Part shown: in pieces, positions 25,369 to 35,974 of the stretch
How positions within the stretch are numbered: position 1 is the stretch's first letter
Layout of the letters: the number at the start of each line of letters is the position of its first letter
DNA from: Neomesorhizobium albiziae
GTDB lineage: Bacteria; Pseudomonadota; Alphaproteobacteria; Rhizobiales; Rhizobiaceae
Assembly: GCF_900114255.1 (NCBI RefSeq)
Contig: NZ_FOSL01000009.1
Coordinates: forward strand, 124,001-188,000
Length of the DNA: 64,000 nt
Direction: 5' to 3'
Position numbers and translations under genes: made by a program
Notes under the pieces: generated by a model
Told to the model about the DNA's origin: nothing
Seen by the model: the letters and a program-made list of their open reading frames with translations, nothing else
Databases searched by the model: none

Positions 25369-26142
25369 ATGGATCAACATCAGAAGTCACGCAAAACCAC
25401 GCCGAACAGGTTTTCGCCGGTGGTGGAACTGCGCCAATACACGCTCCATCCCGGTAAGCGCGACATGCTGATCGACGTTTTCGACCGCTACCTCGTGGAG
25501 GGCCAGGAAGACACCGGCATGAACATTATCGGCCAATTCCGGGATCTCGACCGGCCCGATCATTTCGTCTGGATGCGCGGCTTCGACGACATGGAGGCGC
25601 GGCGGCAATCGCTTGAAACCTTCTACAACGGTCCGGTGTGGCGCGCGCACCGCGACGCGGCCAATGCAACGATGATCGATTCCGACGACGTGCTGCTGCT
25701 GCGCCCTGCCCGGCCAGGCACAGCCTTCGAGCTAGCCGGCTCCTCGCGTGGTCCACAGGATGCCCCAGCCGATGCACCCTCTCCTGACCGCTCGGTGCTG
25801 CTCGCCAGCACCTATCACGTCACGCCCAAGGGCGAAGATGCATTCGTTGCAGGTTTCGAAAGCAAAGCCGCACCCCTGCTTGCCCTGCTCGGTGCGGAGC
25901 CGATTGCAGCATATGTCACCGAGCATGCGGAAAACACTTTCGCGCAGCTGCCCGTGCGGGCGAACGAAAATGTCTTTATCGCATTCTCGCGGTTTGCCGA
26001 CCGCACTGCCCTTGCCAGCCATCGGGCAGCCCTCGCCGCGTCACAGGAATGGAGAGCGATTTCGGAACAGCTTGGCAGGCATCTTTCGAAGCCGGCGGAA
26101 AGCTACCGCCTCGTGCCCACTGCCCGCTCGCTCCTTGCGTGA
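25369..26142 (+). CDS. NIPSNAP family protein
   Basis: A 257-residue protein with two ferredoxin-like (dimeric alpha/beta barrel) repeats: residues 18-115, opening V-E-L-R-Q-Y-T-L-H-P-G-K, and a second from about 140. This is the bacterial NIPSNAP layout; the family often sits with TetR regulators and quinone- or xenobiotic-handling genes but has no settled biochemistry. GAGGAA lies 7 bases before the ATG. It is controlled from the TetR-type promoter just upstream. Confidence 0.85.
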   Translation: MDQHQKSRKTTPNRFSPVVELRQYTLHPGKRDMLIDVFDRYLVEGQEDTGMNIIGQFRDLDRPDHFVWMRGFDDMEARRQSLETFYNGPVWRAHRDAANATMIDSDDVLLLRPARPGTAFELAGSSRGPQDAPADAPSPDRSVLLASTYHVTPKGEDAFVAGFESKAAPLLALLGAEPIAAYVTEHAENTFAQLPVRANENVFIAFSRFADRTALASHRAALAASQEWRAISEQLGRHLSKPAESYRLVPTARSLLA

Positions 26143-26293
26143 CATCGCCTTGTTCGTTTTTGAAGAGGGCGAGCGTCCCACACTCTTGGATTTCCTTTGA
26201 ACCGATTTGCATCCGTCTTGCCCGCAATCTCCGCTTGAAGCCCATTGTGCAACGCGATAGGCCGTTGCCTGCATTCGAACCGGAGAAGACCTC

Positions 26294-27691
26294 GTGAGCG
26301 CGCAAAAGACCAGAACCGAGACCGATACGTTTGGCCCGATCGAGGTCGCGGCCGACCGTTACTGGGGTGCACAGGCACAGCGTTCGCTGGGTAACTTCAA
26401 AATAGGCTGGGAAAAGCAGCCGCTTTCCGTCGTCCGGGCATTGGGCATCGTCAAGCGCGCCGCCGCCGAGGCGAACGTGGATCTCGGCCGGCTCGACCCA
26501 GCGCTTGGCAAGGCGATCGTCGCTGCCGCGCAGGAAGTCATCGACGGTAAATTGAACGACCACTTCCCGCTGGTCGTCTGGCAGACCGGTTCGGGCACGC
26601 AGTCGAACATGAACGCCAACGAGGTGATTTCCAACCGCGCCATCGAGATGTTGGGCGGCGAGATGGGTTCGAAGAAACCCGTGCACCCCAACGATCATGT
26701 CAATATGAGCCAGTCGTCGAACGACACCTATCCGACGGCCATGCATATCGCCTGCGCCGAACGCGTCGTGCACGACCTTCTGCCGGCGCTGAAGCACCTG
26801 CATGCCGCGCTCGACGTCAAGGCAAAGGCCTTCGACCATATCATCAAGATTGGCCGCACCCACACGCAGGACGCCACCCCGCTGACGCTCGGCCAGGAGT
26901 TTTCAGGTTATGCCGCGCAGGTCGCCTCGTCGATCAAGCGCATCGAACTTACGCTGCCCGGCCTGATGGAATTGGCGCAGGGCGGTACCGCCGTCGGCAC
27001 CGGTCTCAACGCGCCGGTCGGTTTCGCCGAAAAGGTGGCCGGGCGTATCGCGGAGATCACCGGCCTCGCTTTCGTTTCCGCGCCGAACAAGTTCGAAGCG
27101 CTGGCAGCCCACGATTCCATGGTGTTCTCGCACGGCGCCATCAATACGGCGGCAGCCGCATTGTTCAAGATCGCCAACGACATTCGCTTGCTTGGCTCCG
27201 GCCCCCGTTCGGGCCTTGGTGAGTTGGCGCTGCCCGAAAACGAGCCGGGCTCGTCGATCATGCCGGGCAAGGTCAACCCGACCCAGTGCGAGGCGCTGAC
27301 GCAGGTCTGTGTGCAGGTGTTCGGCAACCAGACCTCGATCACCGTGGCCGGCAGCCAGGGCCATTTCGAGCTCAACGTCTACAATCCCCTGATGGCCTAC
27401 AATTTCCTGCAGTCGGTGCAGTTGCTCGCCGATGCGGCTGTTTCCTTCACCGACAACTGCGTCGTCGGCATCGAGGCGCGCGAGGACAACATCAAGGCTG
27501 CACTTGAGCGTTCGCTGATGTTGGTCACGGCGCTGGCGCCCACCATCGGCTACGACAATGCCGCCAAAATAGCCAAGACCGCGCACAAGAACGGCACCAC
27601 GCTGAAGGAAGAAGCGCTGAAGACGGGCCTCGTCACGGAAGCCGACTATGAACGCCTCGTTCGCCCCGAGGACATGACGCATCCGGGCTGA
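26294..27691 (+). CDS. fumC: Class II fumarate hydratase
   Basis: A 465-residue fumarase that interconverts fumarate and malate in the TCA cycle without an iron-sulfur cluster. The fumarase/aspartase signature [11 protein letters not shown] spans residues 319-329, with the catalytic Ser in the S-S pair; [14 protein letters not shown] is also intact. The start is GTG, with GGAGAAG 6 bases upstream. Length is standard. It stands alone between NIPSNAP and the DoxX genes. Confidence 0.97.
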   Translation: MSAQKTRTETDTFGPIEVAADRYWGAQAQRSLGNFKIGWEKQPLSVVRALGIVKRAAAEANVDLGRLDPALGKAIVAAAQEVIDGKLNDHFPLVVWQTGSGTQSNMNANEVISNRAIEMLGGEMGSKKPVHPNDHVNMSQSSNDTYPTAMHIACAERVVHDLLPALKHLHAALDVKAKAFDHIIKIGRTHTQDATPLTLGQEFSGYAAQVASSIKRIELTLPGLMELAQGGTAVGTGLNAPVGFAEKVAGRIAEITGLAFVSAPNKFEALAAHDSMVFSHGAINTAAAALFKIANDIRLLGSGPRSGLGELALPENEPGSSIMPGKVNPTQCEALTQVCVQVFGNQTSITVAGSQGHFELNVYNPLMAYNFLQSVQLLADAAVSFTDNCVVGIEAREDNIKAALERSLMLVTALAPTIGYDNAAKIAKTAHKNGTTLKEEALKTGLVTEADYERLVRPEDMTHPG

Positions 27692-27809
27692 AGTGTGGAA
27701 AACCAATCCAACTGTGAACGAACTGTCGAAAAGAAAGCGACTTTTGTAAACGTCTGATATTTTCTATTTGACGGTCACGGAAACCTTCACCCCTCCCAGG
27801 AGAGCATCA

Positions 27810-28232
27810 ATGTCGATCAATTCTTCAACTGCTGGTGCAAACACCGCTTCCGGCGGCGCCGTTCTTATCCTTCTCGGCCGCATCCTCTTGTCCGTCATGT
27901 TCATCCTCGCCGGCTTCGGGAAGCTGACGGCGATCGGCGCGACCGCCGGCTGGTTTGGCAGCATCGGACTTCCTGCACCGACGATAGTCGCGGTGGTAGT
28001 TGGCCTTGTTGAATTGCTCGGCGGCATCGCCATCCTGATCGGCTTCCAGACGCGTATTGCCGCTCTCGTTCTTGCGGTCTTCACGCTGGCAGCGACCGCT
28101 ATTGCGCACCTCGATTTCGCCGACCAGATACAGGTCCTCATGCTGCAGAAGAACCTCGGCGTCACCGGCGGCTTCCTGATCCTAGCGGCGGTCGGCGCCG
28201 GCGCGCTGTCGGTCGACGCCAAGCGCGGTTGA
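27810..28232 (+). CDS. DoxX family membrane protein (copy 1)
   Basis: A 140-residue protein with four membrane spans in the DoxX layout: G-R-I-L-L-S-V-M-F-I-L-A-G after the first 20 residues, G-F-Q-T-R-I-A-A in the middle and Q-K-N-L-G-V-T-G-G-F near the end. DoxX proteins are often linked to oxidative stress and thiosulfate metabolism, with roles poorly defined. The ATG at 27810 has AGGAGAG 7 bases upstream. It ends at a strong terminator before a second DoxX gene. Confidence 0.85.
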   Translation: MSINSSTAGANTASGGAVLILLGRILLSVMFILAGFGKLTAIGATAGWFGSIGLPAPTIVAVVVGLVELLGGIAILIGFQTRIAALVLAVFTLAATAIAHLDFADQIQVLMLQKNLGVTGGFLILAAVGAGALSVDAKRG

Positions 28233-28251
28233 GTACTGGCATCTTTTTTCG

Positions 28252-28286
28252 AAAACGGCCCGGAGCGATCCGGGCCGTTTTTCTTT
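28252..28286 (+). terminator. Terminator between two DoxX genes
   Basis: AAAACGGCCCGGA, a 4-base loop, TCCGGGCCGTTTT, then TTC-T4: a perfect 13-bp stem. Confidence 0.95.
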
Positions 28287-28361
28287 TGGTCAACACTGCC
28301 GACCGGTGACAAGCCGCGGCTATGGGCGCATCCTGCGGCTTCTCCGGAACGGGAGGGACAA

Positions 28362-28751
28362 ATGCCCAACGCGCTCATCGTTGTTGTCGGCCGCGTCCTG
28401 CTGTCAGTCATCTTCATCCTTGGCGGCTTCCACCAACTGATGGACATCAGCGGCACAGCGGCCTATTTCGAAACCTACAACCTGCCTGCCCCCACAGTTC
28501 TCCCTGTGCTGACCGGCATCCTCGAACTGTTCGGCGGCCTTGCCGTGCTGATCGGCTTCCAGACCCGCATCGCGGCCTACGCCCTGGCGCTCTACTGCAT
28601 CGCCACCGCGCTGGTCGCCCATATGGGCTGGGACGATGTGAACCAGCTGATCCACTTCCAAAAGAACCTTGCCATGGCTGGCGGGTTCCTGGTTCTGGCG
28701 GTCTTCGGCCCCGGAGCCTATTCGCTCGACTCACGCAGCGATCGGGGGTAG
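28362..28751 (+). CDS. DoxX family membrane protein (copy 2)
   Basis: A 129-residue four-span DoxX protein, a clear paralogue of the previous gene: G-R-V-L-L-S-V-I-F-I-L-G-G-F, V-L-I-G-F-Q-T-R-I-A-A-Y, Q-K-N-L-A-M-A-G-G-F. GGGAGGG lies just before the ATG. Because a strong terminator separates the two, they are probably regulated apart. A third, broken DoxX-like gene lies at 19705-20072. Confidence 0.85.
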   Translation: MPNALIVVVGRVLLSVIFILGGFHQLMDISGTAAYFETYNLPAPTVLPVLTGILELFGGLAVLIGFQTRIAAYALALYCIATALVAHMGWDDVNQLIHFQKNLAMAGGFLVLAVFGPGAYSLDSRSDRG

Positions 28752-29009
28752 CGGCGGCGCCTTGCCGGCTAACGGATCGAGCCCCGGCCGCGACGGTTCG
28801 TCTGAAAAGCCGCCCCGCTTGCCCGCTGCAGATACCCTACAATCTCAAACCATAATCATATTGGCGGATGCCTCACCTGCCGCTTCAACTTTGGGCGGTA
28901 GGCGCTTATCGAACGTGTTTCTTTGCGCGCAAGGAGGAAATTGCCAGAATTCTCCCAACTGGAAGTACGGCCGGCGGAATTGCCGTGCGCACACAAGAGG
29001 GCAAAGAAA

Positions 29010-32000
29010 ATGCTCAAGACCGACGACAACAAGGTGCAGGGATATCTGAGCGTTTTCGGCGGTACGGCCGTCATATATACTCTCGCGAGCGCCCCCAAAG
29101 CTGCCTTGGTCGGAACCGACAATGCCGGTGCGAGCGTAGCCGACGCCACGGCTCCCACGCTGCTGGCCGCCTCGCAAATGGTCACCGCGACCTATCAGTC
29201 GCCGCAGAGCGCTGGCAGCGCCCCCGCCTATGTTCAAAAGTCCCTTGGCCTTGGAACGGAGCTGCCGATCCTGGGCCAAGTGCTGCCGGAAGACGGCGCT
29301 GCCGTAGTACCGCAAGGCGTGTTTTCGTCCGGATCGGTATCTGGCGATATGTCAGGGGCTACTGCCGGATTCCAAGCGGCAACGATCTCGGCGGGTTCGG
29401 CGGGCGGCGTCACGGCTGCCTTTTCGCCGACCGGAGGCGAAACGGAATTTTCCAAGGCCGCGCCGTCCACGCTGCTGTTCGATAGTGGAACGCAGACCTC
29501 GACTGGCACGCCCTCGACTCCCACGACCGCAACTGGTTTGCTTGCTGTTCCGTCAGATAGCGGCAGCACCTCGAGCGACCCCGCTTCATCCGCGCCCGCG
29601 TCTCGTACTTCCGCGCCCGCCGCCGCAGGGCCCACCGGCCAGACAACAACTGCCGCCCTTACTTCGACGCCGAACAAGATCGTCCTCGAAAACCAGAAGC
29701 AGGGCACACCTCGCAGCGAATGGGGCATCGACGGCGACGGCGACGGCAATATCCAGGGTTTCGCCACCGAAATCAGCCGCAATGTCGGGCAGACGGTCGA
29801 CTTCAAGATCGCCACCGACTCGACCCACTACAAGATCGACATCTACCGCCTTGGCTATTACGGCGGCGACGGCGCCCGCAAGATAGCGACCATCGACAAG
29901 ACGCTGAGTTCGGCGCAGATCCAGCCGCACCCGATCGTCGATTCAGCGCGCGGGCTGATCGACGCCGGCAACTGGGGGGTCTCGGCAAGCTGGGCCATCC
30001 CGTCCGACGCGGTGTCCGGTGTCTACTTCGCCAGGCTTACGCGTCTCGATGGCACGGCGGGCGAAAGCATGATCCCGTTCATCGTGCGCGACGACAGTTC
30101 CACCAGCGATATCGTCTTCCAGACATCCGACACCACCTGGCAAGCCTACAACGAATGGGGCGGCGCCAGCCTCTATTTCGGCGACGTCCCCGTCGACCCC
30201 GCTCACATGATCGGCTATCTGCCGCCCAATTGCGGCTGCGGCGTCAACTCGATCGGTCGCGCGGTCGCGGTCAGCTATAACCGTCCGTTCGTCACCAACA
30301 CCAGCACCCGTGGCGGCACGCACGACTTCATCTTCGGCGTCGAGCATTCGGCCATCCGCTGGCTGGAGCAGAACGGCTACGACGTCTCCTATATCTCTGG
30401 CGTCGATGCTACGCGTTCGGGCAGCCTGCTCCTCAACCACGACGCCTTCCTGTCCGTTGGCCACGACGAATACTGGTCCGCCGAACAGCGCACCAATGTC
30501 GAGGCAGCGCGCGATGCCGGCGTCAACCTCGCCTTCTGGAGCGGCAACGAGATCTACTGGAAGGTCCGCTGGGAAACCAGCATCGACGGCAACGGCACGC
30601 CGTACCGCACGATGGTCACCTACAAGGAGACCTGGGGCGGAACGCCCGACCCAAGCGACGTATCGACGGGAACATGGCGCGATCCACGCTTCCAGGATCC
30701 CGGCCAGAAGCCCGAAAACGCCCTGACCGGCACGATGTTCCAGGTGGACAGCTACCGGCTGGACACGATCACCATCCCTTACGAATACTCGAACCTGCGC
30801 TTCTGGCGCAACACGGACATCGCCAACCTGCAGCCCGGCCAGACAGCCTCTCTGGTGCAGAACCTGCTCGGATACGAGTGGGATTCCGACGTCGAAAACG
30901 GCTTCCGGCCCGCCGGCCTGATCAACATGTCGCTCTCCACCGTTTCGGTGGATACCTATCTGCGCGACTATGGAACGTCGATCGGCCCGGCTAACGCCAC
31001 GCACAGCCTGACCATGTACCGCGCCGCCAGCGGCGCGCTGGTGTTTGGCGCGGGTACGGTCTTCTGGTCATGGGGTCTCGATTCCGAGCACGAAGGGGCT
31101 GCAACGCCAACCGACCCGAATGTCCAGCAGGCGATGGTCAATATGTTCGCCGACATGGGCATCCAGCCACAGACGCTGGACGCGAGCCTGATCCTGGCCA
31201 CCCAGTCCACGGATTTGACCAAGCCGACCTCGACAATCACCTCGCCCGTACTGGGAGCGCACTTCGTCGAAGGACAGCGCGTCACCATCACCGGCACCGC
31301 GCAGGACAGCGGCGGCGGCATCATCGCCGGCGTCGAGGTTTCCACCGATGGCGGCCTGAGCTGGTTCAAGGCCACCGGTCGCGAGACCTGGAATTTTACC
31401 TGGATCGCCCAGGCAACCGGCACCTATACGATCAGATCGCGCGCCGTCGACGACAGCCTCAACATCGAAAATGTGACGTCGAGCGCACAGGTAACGGTAA
31501 CGCTTCCTTCCACATCGAGCGTGTGGACTTTCGCCAACAAGCCCGAACTCGAGACAGCTCTCGACCGCGATCCGGTCGAACTGGGAATGAGGTTCCAGAC
31601 GAGCGCCAGCGGATTCGTGGAGGGCATCCGCTTCTACAAAGGCTTCTACAATATCGGCCAACACGTCGTCAGCCTGTGGAACTCATCCGGGGCGCTGATT
31701 GCGACCGGAACGTCGGTCGGTGAAACGCTTTCGGGCTGGCAAACGGTGAAATTCTCATCGCCGGTTCAGATTTCATCCGGCACGACCTACATCGCATCCT
31801 ACCACACCGGCGGCTACTATTCGGTCAACGACAACTACTTCACGTCCCCTTACACCAACGGCACGTTAACGGCCCTGGGTGGCGTCTACCGCTACACCGC
31901 CGACCCCAGCACATTCCCCACCAACTCAGCCGGCAATTCGAACTATTGGGTCGACGTCGTGTTCGTGCCGGAGCCGAACCAGGCCCCGGTCGCCGTCAAT

Positions 32001-34340
32001 GATTCCGGTTTCAGCGTGGGACGCGGCGGCAGCCTCGTCATTTCATTCGCCTCGCTGACGGCCAACGATACCGACCCCAACGGCGACGCGCTGACAGTCA
32101 CCGCAGTCAGCAATCCGTCGAACGGCACCGTGACGCTCAACGCGCAGAACGGCACCGTGATCTTCACGCCCAACGCCAACTACAGTGGTCCCGCAAGCTT
32201 CACCTATACGATCTCGGATGGGCGTGGCGGCACGTCGTCGGCAAGCGCAGCGGTGACCGTCGAGCAAGCGCCTCCCGGTGTATCGCTGTTTCAGGCGACG
32301 AGCGCGCCGACTGGCCCCGCAGCCGTCGACGGCAGGTCGCTGGAACTCGGGATGAGGTTCTCGGCTTCCGTCACCGGAGAGGTCACCGCGATCCGCTTCT
32401 ACAAGATGGCGAGCGATACCGGGCCGCATACCGGCTCATTGTGGACGTCGACCGGCACCTTGCTTGGTACTGTGACCTTTACCAATGAATCGATAAGCGG
32501 TTGGCAGACGGCGAAATTCACCAGCCCTGTCCAACTGACTGCCGGCGCGAGCTACGTCGTGTCCTATCATTCCAGCGGCACCTATGCCGCGGATGCAAAC
32601 TACTTCACCAACTCGGTCACCAACGGACCATTGACGGCGCCTTCGTCGGCGGGCGGCGGTGGCAACGGTCTCTATGCCTATGGCACCGGCAATCTCTTCC
32701 CGACCTCCACCTACAACGCGACGAATTACTGGGTCGATGTCGTGTTCAACCAGTCGACAGTGAACGTCGCACCGGTTGCCAACAACGACAACGGCTTCAC
32801 CGTAACCCAGAATACGCCGATCTCGCTGGCCGCCGCGTCGCTGCTTTCCAATGACAACGACGCGAATGGCGACCCGCTCACCATCACCGGCGCAGACAAC
32901 GCAATCAACGGCTCAGTCTCGTTCAACAGCCAGACCAACCAGGTCACGTTCACCCCCACCACCGGTTACGCCGGCTCGGCGAGCTTCAGATATACGATCT
33001 CCGACGGCCGCGGCGGCACCTCATCGGCGACCGTGAGCCTGAATGTGACGCCCCCCGACACCACGGTCAGCCTGTTTTCGACGTCCAATACGCCGAGCCA
33101 GCTTTCCGTCAACGATCCAGGCTCCGTGGAACTCGGCGTCCGCTTCACCGTTTCGGCCGCCGGCATGATCACCGGAATGCGCTACTACAAGAGCGCCCAG
33201 GATACCGGCACGCATGTGGGATCGCTGTGGACGACTTCCGGCACCCTTTTGACGTCGGCGACGTTCACCGCCGAGACCGGCAGCGGCTGGCAGACGGTGA
33301 CCTTCGCACAGCCGATCGCGGTTTCCGCCGGTACCAGCTACGTCGCGAGCTATCACTCCAACGGCTTCTATGCCGCCAGCCCGAACTACTTCACGTCAAG
33401 CCACACCAACGGCCCGCTGACCGCTCCGGCCAGCGTCTCGGGAGCCGGAAACGGCCTTTACCGCTACGGCACCGGCAGCTTGTTCCCGACCTCCACCTAC
33501 AACGCGACCAATTACTGGGTGGACGTCATCTTCGATCCGGCGACGCAAAACATGGTGCCGGTCGCCAACAACGACACCGGCTTCACGTCGCGCTATCAGA
33601 CACCGCTTGCCATTCAGGGTTCCGCCCTCCTGGCGAACGATACCGACGCCGACGCCGATCCGCTGGTAATCACCGGTGTCACAAACGCGGTCGGCGGCAC
33701 GGTTGCCTTCGACGGCCCGTCCAATGTCGTCACCTTTACGCCGGCGGCCGGCTTTTCCGGTAACGCAAGCTTCACCTACAGCGTGTCCGACGGCGAAGGC
33801 GGCACCGCTTCGGCTCAGGTATCCCTCAACATCACCCCGCCGGATGCTCCGCAGAGCCTTTTCACCGCAGCCGACACGCCGTCGACCGTCACTGTCAACG
33901 ACAGCAGCCCGGTGACGCTCGGAATGAAGTTCACGACCAATGCAGCGGGCTGGATCACCGGCTTCAAATTCTACAAAGGTCCCAACAACACCGGCCCGCA
34001 TCAGGCCCATTTGTGGACTTCGACCGGCACTCTGCTTGCGAACGCGACCTTTACCAACGAGACCGCCAGCGGCTGGCAGTCCGTGGATCTCGCCCAACCG
34101 GTCGCCGTCGACGCCGGCGCCACATACGTGGTGTCCTATCACACCAACGGCTTCTATTCGGCGACGAGCAATTTCTTCAACACGGCACGGTCGTCGGGCA
34201 ACCTCACCGCTCCTTCGGGCGCTCTGAGCGGCGGCAACGGCGTATACGCTTACGGCGCGAGCGGGCTTTTCCCGACCAACAGCTACAACAACTCGAATTA
34301 CTACGTCGACGTCGCCTTCAAACCGCAGCTCGCGGCGTAG
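29010..34340 (+). CDS. Giant secreted protein: DMFase-beta-like domain, Ig-like domain, four DUF4082 and three cadherin-like repeats
   Basis: A 1776-residue protein, the probable cargo of the type I exporter downstream. Order: short N-terminus, Ala/Ser/Thr/Pro-rich region (60-220), N,N-dimethylformamidase beta-subunit-like domain (about 224-724, with H-D-E-Y-W at 485-489 and N-E-I-Y-W at 513-517), Ig-like domain (738-832), then alternating DUF4082 (about 836, 1090, 1352, 1612) and tandem cadherin-like domains (about 991, 1254, 1516), ending right after the fourth DUF4082. I start at ATG 29010 (GAGGG 8 bases upstream); the frame opens earlier. No Sec signal and no RTX nonapeptides are seen. 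It may bind surfaces or glycans and hydrolyse an amide; both are inferred. Confidence 0.88.
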   Translation: MLKTDDNKVQGYLSVFGGTAVIYTLASAPKAALVGTDNAGASVADATAPTLLAASQMVTATYQSPQSAGSAPAYVQKSLGLGTELPILGQVLPEDGAAVVPQGVFSSGSVSGDMSGATAGFQAATISAGSAGGVTAAFSPTGGETEFSKAAPSTLLFDSGTQTSTGTPSTPTTATGLLAVPSDSGSTSSDPASSAPASRTSAPAAAGPTGQTTTAALTSTPNKIVLENQKQGTPRSEWGIDGDGDGNIQGFATEISRNVGQTVDFKIATDSTHYKIDIYRLGYYGGDGARKIATIDKTLSSAQIQPHPIVDSARGLIDAGNWGVSASWAIPSDAVSGVYFARLTRLDGTAGESMIPFIVRDDSSTSDIVFQTSDTTWQAYNEWGGASLYFGDVPVDPAHMIGYLPPNCGCGVNSIGRAVAVSYNRPFVTNTSTRGGTHDFIFGVEHSAIRWLEQNGYDVSYISGVDATRSGSLLLNHDAFLSVGHDEYWSAEQRTNVEAARDAGVNLAFWSGNEIYWKVRWETSIDGNGTPYRTMVTYKETWGGTPDPSDVSTGTWRDPRFQDPGQKPENALTGTMFQVDSYRLDTITIPYEYSNLRFWRNTDIANLQPGQTASLVQNLLGYEWDSDVENGFRPAGLINMSLSTVSVDTYLRDYGTSIGPANATHSLTMYRAASGALVFGAGTVFWSWGLDSEHEGAATPTDPNVQQAMVNMFADMGIQPQTLDASLILATQSTDLTKPTSTITSPVLGAHFVEGQRVTITGTAQDSGGGIIAGVEVSTDGGLSWFKATGRETWNFTWIAQATGTYTIRSRAVDDSLNIENVTSSAQVTVTLPSTSSVWTFANKPELETALDRDPVELGMRFQTSASGFVEGIRFYKGFYNIGQHVVSLWNSSGALIATGTSVGETLSGWQTVKFSSPVQISSGTTYIASYHTGGYYSVNDNYFTSPYTNGTLTALGGVYRYTADPSTFPTNSAGNSNYWVDVVFVPEPNQAPVAVNDSGFSVGRGGSLVISFASLTANDTDPNGDALTVTAVSNPSNGTVTLNAQNGTVIFTPNANYSGPASFTYTISDGRGGTSSASAAVTVEQAPPGVSLFQATSAPTGPAAVDGRSLELGMRFSASVTGEVTAIRFYKMASDTGPHTGSLWTSTGTLLGTVTFTNESISGWQTAKFTSPVQLTAGASYVVSYHSSGTYAADANYFTNSVTNGPLTAPSSAGGGGNGLYAYGTGNLFPTSTYNATNYWVDVVFNQSTVNVAPVANNDNGFTVTQNTPISLAAASLLSNDNDANGDPLTITGADNAINGSVSFNSQTNQVTFTPTTGYAGSASFRYTISDGRGGTSSATVSLNVTPPDTTVSLFSTSNTPSQLSVNDPGSVELGVRFTVSAAGMITGMRYYKSAQDTGTHVGSLWTTSGTLLTSATFTAETGSGWQTVTFAQPIAVSAGTSYVASYHSNGFYAASPNYFTSSHTNGPLTAPASVSGAGNGLYRYGTGSLFPTSTYNATNYWVDVIFDPATQNMVPVANNDTGFTSRYQTPLAIQGSALLANDTDADADPLVITGVTNAVGGTVAFDGPSNVVTFTPAAGFSGNASFTYSVSDGEGGTASAQVSLNITPPDAPQSLFTAADTPSTVTVNDSSPVTLGMKFTTNAAGWITGFKFYKGPNNTGPHQAHLWTSTGTLLANATFTNETASGWQSVDLAQPVAVDAGATYVVSYHTNGFYSATSNFFNTARSSGNLTAPSGALSGGNGVYAYGASGLFPTNSYNNSNYYVDVAFKPQLAA
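31516..34335 (+). repeat. Coding repeat: about 4 units of DUF4082 plus cadherin-like domain
   Basis: Units begin near 31516, 32278, 33064 and 33844, a period of about 780 bp. Shared protein landmarks are E-L-G-M-R-F, I-R-F-Y-K, S-G-W-Q-T-V, Y-V-V-S-Y-H, N-Y-W-V-D-V in DUF4082, and N-D-T-D-P-N-G-D then F-T-Y-T-I-S-D-G in the cadherin-like parts. Units 2 and 3 are closest; unit 1 is most divergent. Confidence 0.85.
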
Positions 34341-34350
34341 GGGAGAGGAA

Positions 34351-35580
34351 ATGGGGGCAAACATTTCCAGCGAGGATCGACGCCTGCCCGTGACGGTGCT
34401 TGCCGGCTTCCTCGGAGCCGGCAAGACTACGATCCTCAACCACGTTCTCAGAAATCGGGAATCGCGTCGCGTCGCCGTCATCGTCAACGACATGAGCGAG
34501 ATCAACATCGACGCGGAACTCATTCGCGACGGCGGCGCCAATCTGTCGCGTACCGACGAAACGCTCGTCGAGCTCACCAATGGCTGCATCTGCTGTACGC
34601 TGCGGGAAGACCTTCTGGGCGAAGTCCGCCGCCTGGCCGCCGAAGGGCGTTTCGACTATCTCCTGATCGAAGGCACCGGCATCGCCGAGCCGCTTCCGGT
34701 GGCGGCGACCTTTTCCTTCCGCGACGAGACGGGTGCGGCGCTCTGCGATGTCGCCAGGCTCGACACCATGGTGACCGTCGTCGACGCCATCAACCTGCTC
34801 GGCGACTATTCGAGCCGCGATTTCCTGACCGATCGTGGCGAAACGCGGGACAGCGACGACAAGCGCACGCTGGTCGACCTTCTGGTCGAGCAGATCGAGT
34901 TTGCCGATGTCGTGGTGGTCAACAAGATCTCCGAGGTGCCGTCCGCGCAACGCGCTGCCGTGCGCCGCGTCATCGCCGCGCTCAATCCCGACGCGCGGGT
35001 TGTACAAGCCGACTTCGGACGTCTGCCGCTTGGCGAGATCCTCGACACCGGCCTCTTCGACGAAGCGAAGGCGGCGACCCATCCGCTTTGGCACAAGGAG
35101 CTTTTCGGGGCTGGCAATCATGTTCCCGAAACCGAGGAATACGGAATTTCCAGTTTCGTCTACCGCGCGCGTCGCCCGTTCGATCCTGCAGCCTTTCACG
35201 CATTCCTTGATCGCGATTGGGAGGGATTGATCCGCGCCAAGGGCCATTTCTGGCTCGCCACGCGTCCGGACTGGATCGGTCTGCTGTCGATTGCCGGCGT
35301 ACAGCGGCGGGCGGATGCCAAGGGCCTTTGGTGGGCCGCCGTGCCGCGCAATCACTGGCCCCGCTTCCCGCAGTTCCGCAACTTCATCGGCCAGCACTGG
35401 GATTCAGCCTGGGGCGACCGCCGGCAGGAGCTTGTGTTCATAGGGTCGGATCTCCCGGAAGCGGCAATACGTGCGGCCCTCGACGCTTGCCTTGTCGGCG
35501 AGGAGACCGGCTTCGACCCCCAGCTTGGCAACAACCTCTACGACCCCTTCCCGACCTGGCAATTAAGCCATGTCGCCTGA
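34351..35580 (+). CDS. COG0523 (G3E) GTPase metallochaperone, ZigA/YciC/CobW type
   Basis: A 409-residue GTPase with Walker [10 protein letters not shown] (19-27), the metal-binding C79-I-C81-C82 motif of COG0523 proteins, switch and N-K-x-[ED]-like guanine motif (V-N-K-I-S-E), and a CobW C-terminal domain rich in Trp and His. Family members deliver zinc, cobalt or iron to target proteins under metal limitation. It starts 10 bp after the giant secreted protein gene and precedes the exporter genes, so in this operon it may load a metal onto the DMFase-like domain before export. No Zur box was recognised. Confidence 0.9.
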   Translation: MGANISSEDRRLPVTVLAGFLGAGKTTILNHVLRNRESRRVAVIVNDMSEINIDAELIRDGGANLSRTDETLVELTNGCICCTLREDLLGEVRRLAAEGRFDYLLIEGTGIAEPLPVAATFSFRDETGAALCDVARLDTMVTVVDAINLLGDYSSRDFLTDRGETRDSDDKRTLVDLLVEQIEFADVVVVNKISEVPSAQRAAVRRVIAALNPDARVVQADFGRLPLGEILDTGLFDEAKAATHPLWHKELFGAGNHVPETEEYGISSFVYRARRPFDPAAFHAFLDRDWEGLIRAKGHFWLATRPDWIGLLSIAGVQRRADAKGLWWAAVPRNHWPRFPQFRNFIGQHWDSAWGDRRQELVFIGSDLPEAAIRAALDACLVGEETGFDPQLGNNLYDPFPTWQLSHVA

Positions 35581-35604
35581 CCCAAAACGCAGCAGGAGAT
35601 AATC

Positions 35605-35934
35605 ATGAGCAACGAAATCTATGCCGACGGAATTGGCGAAATCACGGTTACCGGTTCGATTGTCAGGGTCGACCTGATGAGCCTGTCGGCGACCGAACGC
35701 GACGAAAAGAACAATCCGAAAGCGGTTTTCCGCCAAAGGATCATCATGCCCGTAGATGCCTTCGCCAACGCGGTCGACCTGATGCAGAAGGCGCTTGGCG
35801 GCCTTGTCGAGGCCGGTGCGGTACGGCGCATTTCGGACGTGCAGAAGCTGCCAGCGACTGAGGCGAGTGCGGCGCGAACCGAGGCGAAACAGGGCTCAGG
35901 GCAGCCGGTGAACGCATCTCCGAACTTCAACTGA
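35605..35934 (+). CDS. Small conserved hypothetical in the type I secretion operon
   Basis: A 109-residue acidic protein without signal peptide or membrane span. The first 75 residues look folded (Y-A-D-G-I-G-E-I-T-V-T-G, F-R-Q-R-I-I-M-P-V-D-A-F), and the last 25 are Ala/Gln/Ser-rich and probably disordered. AGGAG precedes the start. It lies 24 bp after the metallochaperone gene and 40 bp before the ABC gene, in the same direction, so it is likely part of the operon. I do not recognise a family; a secretion chaperone or regulator would fit. Confidence 0.75.
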   Translation: MSNEIYADGIGEITVTGSIVRVDLMSLSATERDEKNNPKAVFRQRIIMPVDAFANAVDLMQKALGGLVEAGAVRRISDVQKLPATEASAARTEAKQGSGQPVNASPNFN

Positions 35935-35974
35935 CCGGCGAAAACCCCACACACCGCGCTTACTGGACGCATCC

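Noticed and set aside
29943..31004. 353-residue antisense frame in the DMFase-like domain
   Set aside because: No start signal and a composition that mirrors the sense codons.
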